From Tetrahymena elliotti 4EA (lineage: Eukaryota > Ciliophora > Oligohymenophorea > Hymenostomatida > Tetrahymenidae), in contig JH720295.1 in assembly GCA_000231825.2 (NCBI GenBank), positions 1,350,911 to 1,414,910 on the forward strand: DNA of 64,000 bases. The letters run 5' to 3'. Shown one piece after another: positions 36,601 to 48,849 of this stretch. How positions within the stretch are numbered: position 1 is the stretch's first letter; each line of letters begins with the position of its first letter. The translations under genes and the position numbers were made by a program. The notes under the pieces are model-generated. The model had not been told where the DNA came from. It saw only the letters and a program-made list of their open reading frames with translations, and did not search any database.

Positions 36601-39600
36601 AAAATCAAAATTTACAAAATAATAAATAAATGTAGATATCCCTCAAACTGAATATATTAGCCATTTAGGAAAATTATCTCTATTCTCAAGTACAAACAAT
36701 TTAATGATTTCTGCAGGTGATTAAGGATAGAAGCTAAGTAGACCTCTTAATTTAACAGGAATAGGAAAAGATACAATTGAAGTCTACACAAATCCAGTAA
36801 TCTATTTTTTAATATGTTAAAAAAATAATTAATAAAATTATTAATTAAATAAGAATGGCAACAGTATGCTAGAGATAAGCGCAGATGTGAATTTACAAGA
36901 AGTTGATAAAGAATTCAAAATATTCTCAAAAATAGTTCAACTAAATCCAAAATATATTGTAAAATTTTCATTTCAAATTATTTTACTAAAATATGATAAA
37001 TTAATCCAGATAATTAATCAAACTGAATATACAATTATGGTGAGATAAGAGAACGTTGCAGATGAAATTATTATGATCAAACCAGAAGAAAGAACTCCAC
37101 TCATTTGGAGTGATTTCTACAAATAAAAGAATTACAATATAATGATTTAAGATTCAGAGAAATAAAAATCCTATGGATGGTCAGGCACTCTAAACGTAGC
37201 TCTTTCATCTACTAGTTTTTCTGTTAGAAACCCTAAAAACTTTTAGAAGGATGTTAAATTCATAAAGGCTCAAATAAAACAATTTTAGCATTATTTCTTC
37301 ATTCAAATTTTAGAATTAAAACAAGATGTAAATCCGAGCTACATAATTGTAAAATTTTTATATCAAGAATTACTATTTTTTAAGAAAATAATTTAAATGA
37401 ACTTTTTTGAAGGATGCATTTTTTATGATAAAAGATTTTAAAATAATAAAATTATTTTATAAATCTCCATACATATTTTGCTTGATTTTTTTTGTTAAAT
37501 GTTACAAAAAATATTTTTAATAGGAAAATAGAATGAAAGATACTAACTTGGTTGTTTATCAATCTTGTTTTTTCAACTAAAAATCTGATTTTTACAAAGA
37601 ATAGATATACAAAATTGAGAGTGGCTAAAGTATAAATTATGCACAAGATCTTCCTACTCAGAAAAATGATTTAATTATGGAATTTTAATTTGTTAATGAG
37701 AGGGGAAATAATTAGTATATCATGGAGCCACTTGTTTTAAATTTGGAATGCCCTGAATATGATAATTTATTTGTTGTACCAAATAGTGATCCAAATAATA
37801 CAAAAATGGTAAAATTCTTTATTGAAATAGGGTTCGAAGGATCAGTAAAGAAAGTTAGAGTGCTTGAAGAAGAAGAAAAAATGAAAAAAATGCTTAGTGA
37901 AAAGAAAGCAGGAGTTGAGTGGCAAATTAATGTTACTTTGCCTACAATTGGTATTTCTTTAATAGGATAACTAGGAAATGAAATGAAAGAAATTCTTTAC
38001 TTGAATTTCTCTTAAATAGAATTAATAATTGTTGAAACAACAAAGTTAAGAACCACTTAGTTAAAAATATAAAATATTCAATTTGATAATAATCTCACAT
38101 ACAACACTTAATACCCTGTCTTGTTAACTTCTACCAAGCAATAGCATAAATTTCCTCACTTATCTTTAGTCATGGATTAGGATATTACAGTATAATAAAT
38201 TAATAAATTCTAATCTATTCGTCTTGCAATTTAGCCAACTACCCTAAAGCTTACTGATGAGCTTCTCAATTCTCTGCTTAATTTCTTTGAAGAGTTTGCA
38301 CAACCTCTCCTCAACCAAGACTCAACTAAGTGTTACTCTTCTTCAGATTGTGAAAGTATCTCTGATCAATCTTATCAATAATCTTAAATATCTTTTTCAT
38401 GGCATACAATTTAGCTACCGAAATAGTAAATTTTCTTTAATTTTAAAAAATAAATCTATTATTTAAATTTAATGTTAAATACACAAATGATAAAAAATAT
38501 TATTTTGATAGGGGTGGGGTGTGATTTATTTATTATTTTTAATTTAAAATATTCATCAAATTTCTAATTTTAATTCTTAAAAAAAATTTATTAAGAATTT
38601 TTTTGGAAGAAAACCTTTCCTTTTCATTTAATATTAAAAATAAATAATTTTAACAATAGGCATAATTTAATGTGTATTTAACAAATGGAGTTGTATCCTT
38701 TGGATTTGAACTTATCATTTAAAAAGATAAGAGAAACAACTCTAAAAGTTAAAATGGATATTTTGCAGAATGTATTAAAAGCTGTTGGAGTTGCATTTGC
38801 TAATGTAGAAGGAGCCTAACTTAAGTTAAAGGGTATTAAATATGAAAATATAATAGAAACCTAGGATTCTATCTAGTAGAGGTTGTTGATTCATTATAAA
38901 GATTCATTCCTTAAGTAGACTCTTTAATTACTTGGATCTGTAAATATAATTGGAAACCCTGCAAGTTTAATAAAGAATTTAGGTACTGGTGTTAGTGATT
39001 TAATTGAAATGCCTATAGATGGATTTATCAAAGGACCTTTAGAAGGAGGTGTAGGAGTTGTTAAAGGAGCAGGCTCCTTAATAAAAAACACAGTTTCAGG
39101 TACTTTTGGAAGTGTTTAAGGAATAACTGACTCAATAGGATCTGGTTTTAGTTAGTTATCAATGGTAATTACAAATTAATCTCTTTTAAGTCTATTCAAT
39201 TGTTGATTTAAATATTTATTTTTAGGATAAAGACTTTATGTAATCAAGAGATAATATCAAGAAAAAAAAGGCTAAGCATGTTGGACATGGAGTAAAACTA
39301 GGCCTCTAAAGTATATTTACAGGATTTGAAAAAGGTATAACAGGTCTTGTTACAAAACCAATTGAAGGTGCTGAAAAAGGAGGAGCTGTAGGCTTGCTAA
39401 AAGGAATATCAAAAGGTTAATTTGATAAATATTATTAATTATCTTAATCTTTGAATTATACTAGGATTTGCAGGTTTGGTGTTTAAGCCAATAACTGGAG
39501 TTATAGACGCGGCTTCTAAGACAGCAGAAGGAATAAAAAACACAGCAACTTATTTTGATGAAAAACCTAATGAAAACAGAGCTAGATTACCTCGTGTTTT

Positions 39601-40135
39601 CTACTCTAGAGAGTAATACTACTAAGATTATCTAATTTAAGATGCTGAAATTCTCAATATCCTTTAAAAACTGAAAAAGGGCTTTTTTGCTGGTATCTAG
39701 CTAGTTGACTCAGTTGTACTAAACTAAAGAAATGAATAATTTGTTTTAATTTTAAGTATTTAATATGTACTTCTTTTTAATATCACCTAAAAGTAGCTTG
39801 TGTACCACTATGATCCTTAAGATATCTATGTAATAAATGAAACTCAAAATGGTATTGTGGTCAATCTACAAGTTAGTACTCCAGAAATACCTGTAACTAT
39901 TTCATTTTAAAAATTAAATTCTATGATTTTATTTACAATTCTAAAAATTTTTTTAATGCTTTAATAAAATCATTTAAACTATTAGTTTTTATCAATACAA
40001 GTAAACTTTATTAGTTTTATTAAACACAAAGAAAGAAAAAGCTATTTCACTAACTTAAATTAAAGAAGATAATTCCTTTTCACTTATCTTATTATTTTTT
40101 TTTATGAGAAATTTAATTAGCAAATCAAATAGTGA
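27682..40135 (+). CDS. VPS13-family bridge-like lipid transfer protein, ~3,500 aa
   Basis: VPS13 proteins are rod-shaped lipid conduits at organelle contact sites. The N-terminus MFEKILEKVIDSYFGQYI with LELPIDILYSNIGVMTMSIP is a typical chorein/VPS13-N domain. A WEPILERN-type segment lies near 34.8 kb; the VAB region spans about 35.4-37.9 kb (PFIRIKNCLPMNIEVGLLV, ISHLGKLSLFS). The VPS13-C region is LGSVNIIGNPASLIKNLGTG and then KGITGLVTKPIEGAEKGG near 39.0-39.4 kb. Exons: 27682-28604; ~28875-31420; 31577-32638; 32700-32858; 33029-33205; 33259-33762; 33954-35117; 35355-35902; 35962-36535; 36636-36796; 36854-37348; 37524-38425; 38660-39164; 39226-39415; 39465-40135. Phases fit everywhere except the first junction (28605-28900). 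Low-complexity Gln/Glu/Lys inserts occur near 29.8 and 30.6-31.1 kb. The last ~60 codons are AT-driven, so the true end may be earlier via another intron. Confidence 0.9.
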
Positions 40136-41176
40136 TATAGTGAGTGAATTGAAAAATAAATATTTTACAAGTTTAAAAGTAATTTAGGTGAATAATTTTT
40201 AAATTTGGTCTTATTTTTTATTGAAAACAATAATTCTTCTTAATTTAGATAATAATTTCTTAAAACAATTTTTAAATAGAAAAAAATAATTATTATTTTA
40301 TATTTTTAATCTAATTTCATTAAAAAATAAAAGAATAAAAAAGCTCATATTCTAGTTGAAAATAATGGTGAGAAAAGTAGTATTATGAAAAAATTATTTA
40401 AGCTGTAAGATTAGTGTTAATGAAAAATTATAACAATTCAAAATTTTGAAGAAATTTATTGGATTTTTCTGATATCTTAAAAATAAATTCAGTAATTTTA
40501 TAACTAAAATAAACATGTATTTTAGTAAACTTGATTTGAGATCTAAAATATTTAATGTATGAAATATTTCAATAATTTGTTAAACCTTTTTGATAGCTGC
40601 CTAACTCTTTTTATCATTTTTACTATCTAGTATATTCCTACAGATCTAATTAAAATTTTCCCAATTCAGAAGGCATTTTTGAGTCTTCTAACATTTTTTA
40701 CTTTTATTTTTCTGATTAAGATGAAAATATACAAAATAAAAAGTTAATTTGAACTAAAACCTCATAAGTAAAAATATAATAAATAAAAAAAGCAAAAACT
40801 TTTTTTTCATTAATTAGATTTTTTAATAATTATAAATTAATTTTATCTTAATTTAAAAAAGAATTTTAGTAAATTAAGATGGTATTTTTTAAATTTTTAC
40901 TGCATTTTCTAATTTTTATTATTTTAGTTTTATACCAACAAAAATCCAAATCTAAAAAAAACATGAAGCTAAAATTTGGTTAAAATATTTTTTAGTATTG
41001 AAAAAAGTATGTAGAAAATGAATGAGATTTAATGTAAATTTAAAATGAGTAAAAAAATGTAATTTTTATGAATGAAGTAAGGAATATTTTAATTTTTAAG
41101 GTAGAAAATAAATATGGAGTTAAATTTATGAGATTCTAATTGAAAGAAATACAATCTTAATTTTTATTTTAACTTA
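40136..41176. other. Intergenic AT-rich region between convergent genes
   Basis: About 1 kb of A/T-rich sequence between the convergent VPS13 and SLC35F6-like genes. No ORF or RNA gene is supported. Confidence 0.6.
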
Positions 41177-43270
41177 TCAAAGAATTTTTGATATTTGGCA
41201 TGGAATATTTTCAATTTTAATAATAGATGATTAATTTTTATTGTTCTTATTACTGGTTTGGATTTCTCGATTAGGTGTTTGGTCTCTTTCTATATTTTAT
41301 TTAGTTTAAAGTTTTGATTATTAGATAACTTATACAATCTATTTTTCCTCTTCTTTTTTTTTGTTGATTTTCATTTATTTACAGGTTTTAAGTTTTAAAT
41401 CTTAATTTTGATTTTAACTTTTCATAATAAGCTTTTTATTTAATCCCCAAAAAGGTAGCACTACAACTTCTGTATAAAGTAAAGTTCCAAATGTAATAAC
41501 AGTATATCCAGCAAATTACCCAAAGTTAAATACATCCCATTATAGCCATATAGCGATTATCCAAATTACAAATGGAGATACTGCTGAAACCATAGTTTTA
41601 TTTAATGCTCCATGGTATTTAATAACACAAGCACTAATTCCGTTCATTAGCATTAGTATAAAAATTGAAAATATCACTAAATAAAGTAAGGTAGGTTAAT
41701 CATCTCCCTTCATAGTTGATATTGACTTAAAAAACAAAGCTATGCTTTCAAGTTTTCCTTCTGGGCAGTCAATAATAAAACTGGGACATGGGATGTAAAT
41801 GAAAGCTATTAATGCTAAAAAATTAATTAGAACTCCCCAAATTCCTTCCCACCCTACTTCCAAAAAAGGATTAATACTATATTTAATAAAAATATATTCT
41901 TCAAAGACAAACTAAGTAGAACTAATAAAAAGAGAAACAATAATAAGCATAATCCCAAAAATAAGATATGTTGTATCTTAATCTGTAGGACTAGACAAAA
42001 CAGCTGATATTCCCACTATTAAAAAACCAACAAAGTTTAGAAGAATTCCAATGTAATTTTATCTTCCCAATTCTGTTTTTAGGCACAGAGTAGATAAAAT
42101 AGCTGTTATGATAACACCTCCACCTAAAAATTGTATTAAAATAAATTTCTAACTTATTTTTAATTTTTAATTCCCTAAGGTTAAATATCTCTCTAATTAC
42201 TTTCTCATTTTATTTCTGAATAAATAAGTGATACTAAAATATCTTCTGCTAAATTCTCTCAAAATTATCATTAATATGTATTATCTTTAAACTGAACAAA
42301 TTATTTTAAGATAATGCACATATTTAAAATTTCAATAAAAAAAATAATAAGCAGGAATGATCAAATTAAATTTAATTACTTTAATTTCTAATTGATTAGC
42401 TTAAAATCATCTTTCTCTTTATATTAAAATTTTAAAAATTTTTTAAAGGCTAGACAAAATAAGATAATAATAATTACTGTAATATTTTAACTTTCTGTAT
42501 GATATATTGTTAAAGATTTTAGAAGGGTTATGTTATTAGATTTTTTTAAAACGAATTTGGAAATAAAAAATTAGAAACATTTAAAAAAACTGTATCATAA
42601 TTAATTTTTGAAGGATTTATTTTAATCATTTTAATTTTAATTAATATGAGATTATTTTTCTAGATATTTTAAATATCTTATTTGATGATAAATTATTAGC
42701 CAAAAAAACGTAATATTGATTTTTATATAATTGTTAATTGCTTCTTTCAATTAAAATCTGTTTTTGGTAAATGTTTAAAAATTAGTTTACTAGAAAAATT
42801 CTAAGATAAAAATAGAGGAAGATATCTATTTTTTTTATTTTGAAATCAAATTAAAAAAACAAAAATGATTTATTTGTTAATTTATTACCTCTCATCATAT
42901 AGTACACAGAGAAAGGCATCATATACATAGCTAATAGAATTACAGAAGACCCAAAAAAATCTAAAAGAGAAGGGACAATTAATAAGAATTTGTTAAGCTT
43001 GACTAGCTTTCCTTATTCTAATTCTTCTTCGCGATTTTTTTGATAATTAGTTTTAAAAAGGGATCTATAAATAGCAGCACAAACATAGCAAAATGCTTCT
43101 CCTATAAACATCAATAGTGTTTGCATAAATGGATGATTGAATCTAATTTCATCTACTATACATCTCTGCTAAAATTTAATAACTAATCCACTCAATATCC
43201 CAGTTAATAAAAGTCCTAAAAAAAGGCAATATGAATTTAATCTTCCATTTCGAACTAACCAATTCTTCAT
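41177..43270 (-). CDS. SLC35F6-like drug/metabolite transporter, 442 aa, 2 exons
   Basis: Exons are 43270-42889 and 42123-41177 (minus), joined by an unusually long 765-base intron; phases fit and total 443 codons. The protein has about ten hydrophobic segments. Family hallmarks of SLC35F6 (C2orf18, lysosomal/endosomal membrane) include MMPFSVYYMMRG, GVIITAILSTLCLK at the exon junction, IGILLNFVGFLIVGISA, QFVFEEYIFIKYSINP and VGWEGIWGVLINF. A C-terminal tail of about 85 residues is hydrophilic, Lys/Gln/Asn-rich and predicted cytosolic. The substrate is unknown. The start MKNWLVRNGRL at 43270 gives a very short N-terminus before helix 1. It is convergent with VPS13. Confidence 0.85.
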
Positions 43271-44707
43271 TCAAAAGATTCTTTTTATTCAAAATGAAAA
43301 TGAGCTCTGAACATTCAAATATAATTTTTGAAAAATCAGTGACTATTCGAATAATTAATTCTTTTTTTAAGATAAATTCATTTTATCCTTCAAAAAATTT
43401 TATTAAAACATATTTAAATTTTCTATTTATTTTTAATGAAGGTATGAATCAATCACTTTCTATAAATTAATTTTTTTATTAAGAGAATGAGATTCAAATA
43501 ATAAAAATATTTCAAATAATTCAATGATGCTGTTTAATAAAAAAAATTGATGAATAATGTATCCTAGTTTACTTGTTTATTTATCTATCTGTCAAAGTTG
43601 ATTGATTGTTTAACTTAAGTCAATATTATTCCAAAAAACTAGGCTATTGATTAGGTTAAGTGTACCCTCTAATTAAAATGATTACTTAATTAAGCTTTTA
43701 AGCAAATCAAAATGCAACTAGATGCTAAAATATCTATTTTGTTAATTTTTAATATTTTTACAAAAATGAGGATTGAACAATATTTTAGAATTTATTTATT
43801 AATTATATAATTCCTTTTTTAAAATTATTTAAATTGTTAGCTTACAATAACCATCTATTTAGAGTTAAATAACTAATTAGCTTGCTGGTTCTCCTCTTAG
43901 CCTTTTAATAATTTTCATTTACAATTTTCTTCTAGTATTACCTTCTTTTAAATATCAAAATGAATAATTATTTATTTGTTATTCTTGAGATAGAGTTTAT
44001 TTCTTTGATAAATCTGTTGGTTTATTAGATACTTTTGATTTAATAATATTAATTTTTTATCAAATTATGATGTATATTTTCTTCCTCACACCCATAAAAT
44101 AGTAGATTATAAGATAAGTTGAAAGATAAATGTTGTTAAAAAAATATTTAAGTATTTCAATTTTAATTAAGAGATAATTTACACTAAAAAGGAACAAATG
44201 AAGTGCGTCTATAATTAATTTTCATCTTGATTATATTGAGAAATAAAAAATAATGACATCATAGCTCACATTTTATTATTCCTCAAAAAATTTCTTAAAT
44301 AAACAATCTTTAAAGAATTAACAAAGTCTTATTAATTTTTTGTGGTAATTTAATTTTTAATCAAAATTAATATCAAATGAATGGCTTTAGTTAATCTTTT
44401 ACTCAATTAGTTGTATTGAAAAATATAATTTTGGTTTGTTTTATTTAAGTTATTACTCATATTTTCAAAATATCTTATTCCATTTTGTAAATAGTTAATC
44501 AACAAATGTATTCAAGTGTTTTTGTTTGGTTTAAATGAATTATTTTATTTTAGTAAACTAACTAGAATTCTTCTAATGTAATATTTGAAAAACCCTCTTT
44601 AAATACTAGAAATAGGGCTGATCCTAAATCATTAAAAAGTTATTTAATTTAATTAAGTTTAATTTTTTGAGGCATTCATTTAAAAAATAGATAATTATTT
44701 CAAGTAA
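43271..44707. other. Intergenic AT-rich region
   Basis: 1.4 kb upstream of both the minus-strand transporter and the tRNA. No gene was recognised. Confidence 0.55.
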
Positions 44708-44779
44708 TCCGAGATAGTATAGTGGTTAGTATTCCTGCCTGTCACGCAGGAGACCCGGGTTCAATTCCCGGTCTCGGAG
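44708..44779 (+). tRNA. tRNA-Asp (anticodon GUC)
   Basis: The 72-base gene folds as a full cloverleaf without intron. The acceptor stem TCCGAGA pairs with TCTCGGA, the discriminator base is G, the D-arm is TAGTATAGTGGTTAGTA, the anticodon stem-loop CCTGCCTGTCACGCAGG has GTC at the anticodon, and the T-arm is CCGGGTTCAATTCCCGG. The internal A box (TAGTATAGTGG) and B box (GGTTCAATTCC) are intact. CCA is not encoded, as in eukaryotes. It is the most GC-rich sequence in the window. Confidence 0.98.
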
Positions 44780-44780
44780 C

Positions 44781-44786
44781 TTTTTT
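44781..44786 (+). terminator. RNA polymerase III T-run terminator
   Basis: Six consecutive T residues begin two bases after the discriminator base of the tRNA-Asp gene, the usual Pol III stop signal. Confidence 0.85.
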
Positions 44787-45371
44787 ATTTTTGAAAAAGC
44801 TGAAAAAGGAAATAATAAGAATATTTTTGATTAAGTAAATAAATGAATAAATATTAAAAAAATATAATTGAGACAAAAATATGTAAGTATTGTATTGAAT
44901 TATCTGAAATTAAAAAAATATTTAGAAACCAATAAAAGAAATAAAAGAGACATTTATTGTTTAGAAACTATGAAGAAATTAGAAAAAAAATTAAATATTG
45001 TAATAGATAATTATGATAAGAATTTGGTAAAAATTGAATATCTTTGATATGAATCTTAATATAAATTTAGTATGATTTATTGAAGATACATACATTATAT
45101 ATTCTTTCTAATAAATTTGAGATAGAGTTTTCATAAGAAAGTAAGTAAGGATAGATTATAATCATTAAAATATTTATGATTAAACAAATAAATATCAAAT
45201 TAAATTTATTTTTTTAAGATAAAACTAAAAGTTTAAATAAGAATTTACTTTGTGAAAAAAGTAATAATACCAAATAAAATATAAATCACTTATACAGTTT
45301 TTTTTCATATAAATACCTTTATTAGTATATTTTCAAATAGGCAAGCTTATTTTTTATTTTTCTTTTTGGCT
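44787..45371. other. Intergenic AT-rich region
   Basis: Nothing is seen beyond A/T-rich spacer between the tRNA and the 3' end of the small secreted protein gene. Confidence 0.55.
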
Positions 45372-45719
45372 TCAACATTAGACACCAACCTTGTATTAAG
45401 TACTGGATAGTAACCAATTGTTTCCATATGAAATTCCTGAAGTATTTCCCTATTGAACGCAATAAGAAGCATTCAAGTTTTATCCATTATCTAAATTTGT
45501 GAAAGATACCAAAAATTAGACTGAAACTTAACATTTATTCACAAATTAGTAGAGAGTGCTTGCATTTCCTCTATTCTGATTTAAAGAGTAGCATTGTTGA
45601 GATAAAAAATGGCCACCCTCAATTTAGAGATTCTATTTAGAATTTGAGGAAATCAAGTAAGATGTTGCAGAGATCAAAGCAGCAGTAGCTATTAAAATTA
45701 GAATGATATCTTTTCTCAT
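45372..45719 (-). CDS. Small secreted cysteine-containing protein, 115 aa
   Basis: The intronless ORF runs from ATG 45719 to TGA 45372. It starts with MRKDIILILIATAALISATS, a clear signal peptide (short basic n-region, long hydrophobic core, small residues at the end). The mature part of about 95 residues is Asn/Ser/Gln-rich and contains four cysteines in the contexts SQQCYS, NKCQVS, ASYCVQ and the C-terminal VQC, enough for two disulfides. Small secreted proteins of this size are common in Tetrahymena, but no family is recognised. It could be secretory or surface-associated. Confidence 0.75.
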
Positions 45720-46978
45720 TTGCTTATTTAATTTTAGGTTTTTAATTTTTTTGATAGATATTAGATTATGGATTATCTAATTATTATTTGCTTTTTCAAT
45801 TACAAAATAAAAAACTAATTAATAATAATTTTTAAATTCTTTTATTTTGCTGCCGATTCAAATTGACTAAAGAAAAATATATAAATATTTCTTTATTTGT
45901 TTAGTAGTAATAATTTATTAGATGCTGATCCAAAAAATAATGAAAATAATTAAATAATGAAAGATAAACAGGGATATTTCAAAGCTAGAAGAAATCGAAT
46001 TAAATCATTACGTGATTATTAATTATTTCAATATATTGATTGATAAAATGTTATTCAATTTATTATTAGCTTATGAAAATATATTGTGATGAAACTAATA
46101 TCTTTTTTTGCTAACTTTTAAGTATGAATTTTTCAATTTCATTCATCAAACATATTTAATTAAAAATATTTACACTAACTAAATACATTAGATTAATTTT
46201 CTTTTTAAAATTTTAACATTTTGTGTGAGCTGAATAACTCAAAAATAAATTTAAATCTTTATTTAATAAATTACCTTCTAAAAAATTTGATTAAAATGCA
46301 TATTATTACATCATAGGATTCAAAAGGTGACTGCTTTTATTTTTTGATTCTCTAAATTCTTTTAAAATTTTGTTGTTTGATATAGCTGTCACCAAAAAAA
46401 TAAAACAAAAAAACATAAAAAAATAATTTGTTTTACTTTTTTATTTATTCATACTGGTATCAATACAAAAGTTTTAGTATTTTATTAAAGGATATTGATT
46501 TAAATTTAATTAAAGCTATTAAAATTTGGTTTAGATAAATAATTGATATCCTCCAACTAATATTGTTCATACTTTATTAGCTCTTTATATAATTTTTGTT
46601 GTTAGATGTGTTAATTAGTAAATAAATGATGAAAAAAATAGCCAAATTTTGTACAAGTAAATATTTACATTAAGTTATTCATTTTTAGCAGGTTTTTTTG
46701 TGTAAAATGAATTATATGGATTTTTAATAGAATTAAAATCAATAATAACTTTTGATTTTAATGAGTGAGTAAGAAATAAATAAACTGATTTAATTTTAAG
46801 ATGAGTTGCAAGCAGAGGTTTTGTTTTTTATAAAATAGTTCTACTTTTTATTGATCCTAAATATTTGAAATTTTACTTTCAATATTTCTTTTATTACTAC
46901 TTTAAATTAAAAAGAAAATTTCTGGCTGTCAGGTTATTTTCTTTTTATAGTTTTGATAAAATATCTTTGAATTTATTT
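45720..46978. other. Intergenic AT-rich region, divergent promoters
   Basis: 1.26 kb between the divergent small secreted protein and cystinosin-like genes. A few poorly coding ORFs exist, but none is supported. A 5' non-coding exon of the cystinosin-like gene is possible near 46.9 kb. Confidence 0.5.
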
Positions 46979-48118
46979 ATGAGTGAAACATCTTAGAGTT
47001 ATGTACTCAGCTAAATTATTGGCTGGATTTATTTTACATCTTGGACTATTTCTTTTTATGGTTAGATTTATGAAAACTTTAAGCTAAAGAGGTAAAAAAA
47101 ATAGAAAAATTATTTGTTTTTACTAATTAATCTTCAATAATTAGATTATCAATCCATTTATCCATTAATTATAATGCAAAAACTTTAAAATGGTTCAAAA
47201 AAATAATTGATTAAATAGGGCTGAAGGAATAAAATTTGATTATGTTTATCTAAACTTGACAGGATATATATTTTATTCAATTTCACTATCAGTTGGATAT
47301 TTTGAATTAGATACATAAGCTGTTTAAGGAGTGTAGATTTAAGATATTTTATTTACTTATCATGGCTCAATAATGACATTAGTTTAACTTATACAAATGT
47401 TTATTTATCCAGTAAAAAATAATATTGAACTCAATAATTTTAATTAGAAATATTTTATTTATTAGACTGGCTCAAACAAATTGTCCAATATGACAAGATA
47501 TTCTATTGCTGTTTATTGGCTATTTTTCTTTATTTACTTCTATTTAAGTCATGTAATTTATTCATGTGTTTATTTAATAAGGATTCCTAAACAAATTCTT
47601 TTCCCTAAAATTAGTCAATTAATGTAATAAGTCCTCCAAGTTACTTAAATGTGTGGAATACGTTAGGATATATTAAAGTAGTTATCACTATTAAAAAATA
47701 TTTGATATAATTTTATTACAATTACTAAAGAAAATCAACAGAAGGTTGGAGTATATTCAACGTATTATGTGATTTTACTGGTGGGATTTTATCTTTCCTC
47801 TAAACCATTATAGATCATTTTTTTAGAGATATTTCTATTGTATTCCCTAAAATTGCTCTTGGATTATTCACAATCATTTTTGACTTGATTTATATTTTTC
47901 AGCATTATGTAATATATAAAGACTCAAAGCAAGAAGACTCTAGAAAATTGTATTAAATGGAAGAGATAGATATCAACAAAGTAAAATATTAAATTGGTAT
48001 TAATGCTACTCATAATTTTTATTTTTAGGATAACGAAATTCAGGACGATTAATAAATTACTATTGATTATCAGGAAGTCAAATAAAAATAACAATCAGCT
48101 TAATAGAATATTTCATGA
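46979..48118 (+). CDS. Cystinosin-like lysosomal cystine/H+ symporter, 319 aa, 3 exons
   Basis: Exons are 46979-47091, 47219-47613 and 47667-48118; the 53-base second intron restores frame exactly. Seven hydrophobic helices are expected. Cystinosin landmarks align: IIGWIYFTSWTISFYGQIYENFK, cut here across the first loop (family: GWIYF..WSISFYPQ), IKFDYVYLNLTGY, YIKVVITIKKYLIQFYY, KSTEGWSIFNVLCDFTGG and FDLIYIFQHYVIYK. The Asp residues of FDYVYLNLTG and CDFTGG, which correspond to proton/substrate-coupling positions in human cystinosin, are kept. The proline of both PQ motifs is absent (GQ and IQ). The long glycosylated N-terminal luminal domain of the human protein is missing. The tail is Gln/Asp-rich. 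Expected role: cystine export from lysosome-related vacuoles. Confidence 0.88.
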
Positions 48119-48849
48119 TCAATTTTATTTTCAAATATTTCTTAATGTAAATTATATTTTATGTGCTCTTATTATCAATTTTTTTAACAATAAAAATTAA
48201 TATTCCCCTCAGATTATAAATTTTTTCTTGTTTTTTTCTTCCCCATAATAGAATAAAACTTATATTTATAATTTTTTTTTCACAATTATTTTAGAGAAAT
48301 CCTTTAATTTCTCGATAATTTAGTTCAGATGGAAAATTACCTCTAAAATAAAAAATTTATTTTTGAAAATTTACACCTTTATTCAAATTTAAAAAATTTA
48401 AAATAAAAATTTACAATTTATTACCAATTTGTTATATTTATGTTTTTGAGAAACCCTTTACTTTTTAAAAATTTTTATGATTTAAATAAATATCAATCTA
48501 AAATAATATTTTAGGAAAAACAGTAAATTGAAAATTGAATTGATTTATGTTACATGAATGAAATATATGTATTTACTTAATTGAATTTATTAATCACGAT
48601 GAAGTAGTTATCACTTTTTTTCATAGGTTTCTATATACTCTATAATATGAGATTAGTGAGATATTTATGAAGAGAGGGAAATAATTATAAATAGACAGAT
48701 TTGAGCAGAATTAGGAATATTTTAGTTAAATTGCGCTTAATTAAGTAGAGTATCTTATTTAAATCAAATAATTGATAGAAATTAAAATAATAATTAATTA
48801 ATAAGATTTACATATTTTACTATTTACTTAAGTAGCATTAATCAAAGAA
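48119..48849. other. Intergenic AT-rich region
   Basis: 730 bases of A/T-rich spacer; no gene seen. Confidence 0.55.
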
